Origin: Negadavirga shengliensis | GTDB taxonomy: Bacteria; Bacteroidota; Bacteroidia; Cytophagales; Cyclobacteriaceae | DNA length: 64,000 bases | Direction: 5' to 3' | Assembly (NCBI RefSeq): GCF_042652345.1 | Contig: NZ_JBHSJJ010000016.1 | Location: 86,755 to 150,754, forward strand | Shown here: positions 62,965 through 64,000 of the stretch, in pieces | Position numbering within the stretch: position 1 is the first letter of the stretch | Layout: each line of letters starts with the position of its first letter | Made by a program: the position numbers and the translations under genes | The notes under the pieces: model-generated | Databases searched by the model: none | Told to the model about the DNA's origin: nothing | The model's input: only the letters and a program-made list of their open reading frames with translations

Positions 62965-63453
62965 GGGGTCGATTGGGGGGGGAAAAGGAGCACAAATGGA
63001 GGGAGTGATTTAGATAATTGGGGGCGTAACGCAATGACAGTGGCCGGTATGACATTAATGTGGGCAACTGGTCAAAGGCTTCCTTTTGGAGCAGGCTCAT
63101 ATTACAATAATGATCGTGTGGCGAATGCAATGAGAAACGCATGGAGGGTTAATCAGGCTAGAGAGTTTTTTTATAAGAAATATGCTGGAGTAACTAATTT
63201 AACAGGGGCTTCAGTTACAAATTATTCGGGAAAGTTTGGGCTTGAGGGTTTGCTTAGGGCGGGAGTAGATCCCGTAGAACAATTTATTGGAAGCTATAAT
63301 ATTGATATTCAGGTAGTGGATAATATGCTTCAGTTTATGTTGACTAACACAACCAGTTTTGAATCTTTCTTTTATGGTATTGGGCCTAATTGGCAAGGTG
63401 GGCCAGGAGGAAATTTTAAACAGACATACATTTTTACCGAACCGTTAAGATGA
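62932..63453 (+). CDS. Orphan Rhs tip 5 (candidate toxin), out of frame with its core
   Basis: A 173-residue frame. The linker copy A5 is read in another frame and ends KDLGFGGRLGGEKEHKWRE; the tip is read as GLGVDWGGKRSTNGGSDLDN onward. Removing one G from the five-G run at 62963-62967 would join linker and tip. The tip has WRVNQAREFFYKKYAGV, FGLEGLLRAGVDPVEQFIGS, DNMLQFMLTNTTSFESFF and ends GNFKQTYIFTEPLR. No family is recognised. The stop overlaps the immunity 5 start. Confidence 0.58.
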   Translation: MRMGLGKIWGLGVDWGGKRSTNGGSDLDNWGRNAMTVAGMTLMWATGQRLPFGAGSYYNNDRVANAMRNAWRVNQAREFFYKKYAGVTNLTGASVTNYSGKFGLEGLLRAGVDPVEQFIGSYNIDIQVVDNMLQFMLTNTTSFESFFYGIGPNWQGGPGGNFKQTYIFTEPLR

Positions 63454-63872
63454 TTTTTATGAAAAGGATATTAGAATATATTACATCGGTGTTAATATTA
63501 GCCGGTTGCAGCGGCATAAGCGAAGAACATGTGATTGGGAATTACTATCTGACAGAAGTTGATTATGTTGATGAAAAAAGGGTTTTAAGCTTTAACTTAG
63601 GTTCAGGAAATTATGTTGGCGTTGTGGGTCCTACAATTTTAGCTGTAGGGTATGACGATAGTTTTATCATAGCCAAGCAGCTACCAAGTGGGAAAAGCAC
63701 GGACAAAGATAAGGTGTATTACTTCATCATACCTTTAAAGAGTAAAATTCATCATTCACCTGATGAAAATAAAATAGGACCTCTTACTCTCAATGAGTTT
63801 AACAAGAAACGATTGGAGTTAGGCGTATCTGAGAGTCTCAGCTTCACGAGATTTTTTGAGCAGCCTAAATAA
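63450..63872 (+). CDS. Candidate immunity lipoprotein 5
   Basis: A 140-residue lipoprotein (SVLILAGCSGIS). The mature part includes IGNYYLTEVDYVDEKRVLSF, SGNYVGVVGPTILAVGYDDS, VYYFIIPLKSKIHHSP and the C-terminal IGPLTLNEFNKKRLELGVSE. It is a relative of immunity 4. It is coupled to tip 5 (ATGA); an ATG at 63459 is an alternative start. The TAA stop coincides with the apparent end of the following insertion sequence. Confidence 0.65.
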   Translation: MIFMKRILEYITSVLILAGCSGISEEHVIGNYYLTEVDYVDEKRVLSFNLGSGNYVGVVGPTILAVGYDDSFIIAKQLPSGKSTDKDKVYYFIIPLKSKIHHSPDENKIGPLTLNEFNKKRLELGVSESLSFTRFFEQPK

Positions 63873-64000
63873 GCGTATCCGTCCGATAAACCCCATATTT
63901 CATAGCTGGTGCAAACATCGTATAGTTGCATCATGAAAAAGATAAGCAACGACGAGTATTATAACCTGTTTTGCAGGTGGCGGGCTTCCGGTATAAGCAA
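63872..64000 (+). mobile_element. Left end of a possible IS66-family element (partial)
   Basis: From 63870 the sequence TAAGCGTATCCGTCCG resembles IS66 terminal repeats, which often begin GTAAGCG. Sixty bases later an ATG opens a frame to the window edge. Only one end is visible, so neither target duplication nor transposase can be checked. Confidence 0.35.
63933..64000 (+). CDS. Possible IS66 TnpA-like accessory protein (partial)
   Basis: The frame starting at the ATG at 63933 reads MKKISNDEYYNLFCRWRAS then GISK to the window edge. The helix-turn pattern with a W-x-x-SG(I/L)S element matches the N-terminus of TnpA-like accessory proteins of IS66 elements, which bind the element ends. Only 22 residues are visible, so the identification is tentative. 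Confidence 0.4.
   Translation, partial: MKKISNDEYYNLFCRWRASGIS

Noticed and set aside
55490..63872. Assembly duplication as the cause of the rhs copies
   Set aside because: Each copy joins a different unique tip and immunity gene, which an assembly duplication would not create; still worth a long-read check.
1..64000. rRNA or tRNA genes
   Set aside because: No cloverleaf-like or rRNA-like sequence was noticed in the intergenic regions by eye; a covariance search was not possible.

Overview
The window looks like chromosomal DNA of a Bacteroidota bacterium of the order Cytophagales, probably near Cyclobacteriaceae. The support is a transketolase split into two subunit genes, a small histone-H1-like protein, a serine-palmitoyltransferase-type acyltransferase, NamZ/DUF1343 and DUF6807 proteins, Tat-exported Gfo/Idh/MocA oxidoreductases, long AT-rich leaders, and promoter-like TAnnTTTG boxes. 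No rRNA, tRNA or CRISPR array was seen. The assignment is inferred from gene content only.

Positions 1-42100 are mainly housekeeping. They hold a cut lipid-kinase gene, surE, an FAH-fold hydrolase, an M23 peptidase, bcp, the split transketolase, a DUF6807 protein, a degenerate SDR, a tandem pair of small secreted PepSY-like proteins, a GH31 glycosidase, argS, a lipoprotein glutathione peroxidase, menA, a two-domain Usp and a SUI1 factor. A glutamyl-tRNA-reductase-like protein without the catalytic cysteine follows, then hisGDCB, a TPR lipoprotein, a polyprenol-phosphate mannosyltransferase, a LolC/E-type permease, a NamZ-like muramidase and fmt. An ECF sigma factor with a membrane protein and a Spy-like protein comes next, then xseAB, ligA with a large extra segment, dapA, a histone-like gene, the acyltransferase, accC, a DUF1015 gene and maf.

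Positions 42750-55170 form a hexuronate catabolism locus. Leftward kdgK-eda-dctP-dctQ-dctM (kinase, aldolase, TRAP transporter) diverges from rightward uxaA, an SDR, uxuA, two Tat-exported Gfo/Idh proteins and a DUF6807 lipoprotein. A palindrome typical of LacI-family operators sits between them. Together the genes would import uronates, dehydrate the aldonates to 2-keto-3-deoxygluconate, and phosphorylate and cleave that to pyruvate and glyceraldehyde 3-phosphate.

Positions 55200-63900 are the accessory region: an array of at least five orphan Rhs C-terminal modules. Each is a GC-rich piece of Rhs core joined to a different AT-rich tip, followed by a small candidate immunity gene; four of these five are lipoproteins. 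The core pieces are near-identical copies of different length, and several are frameshifted by small palindromic insertions. A decayed immunity-like gene lies between modules 4 and 5, and an IS66-like element seems to begin at the right edge. This array is the most unusual part of the window. Smaller points of interest are the cysteine-less glutamyl-tRNA-reductase homologue, the insertion in LigA, and the dispersed repeats near 24.1, 42.4 and 55.4 kb.
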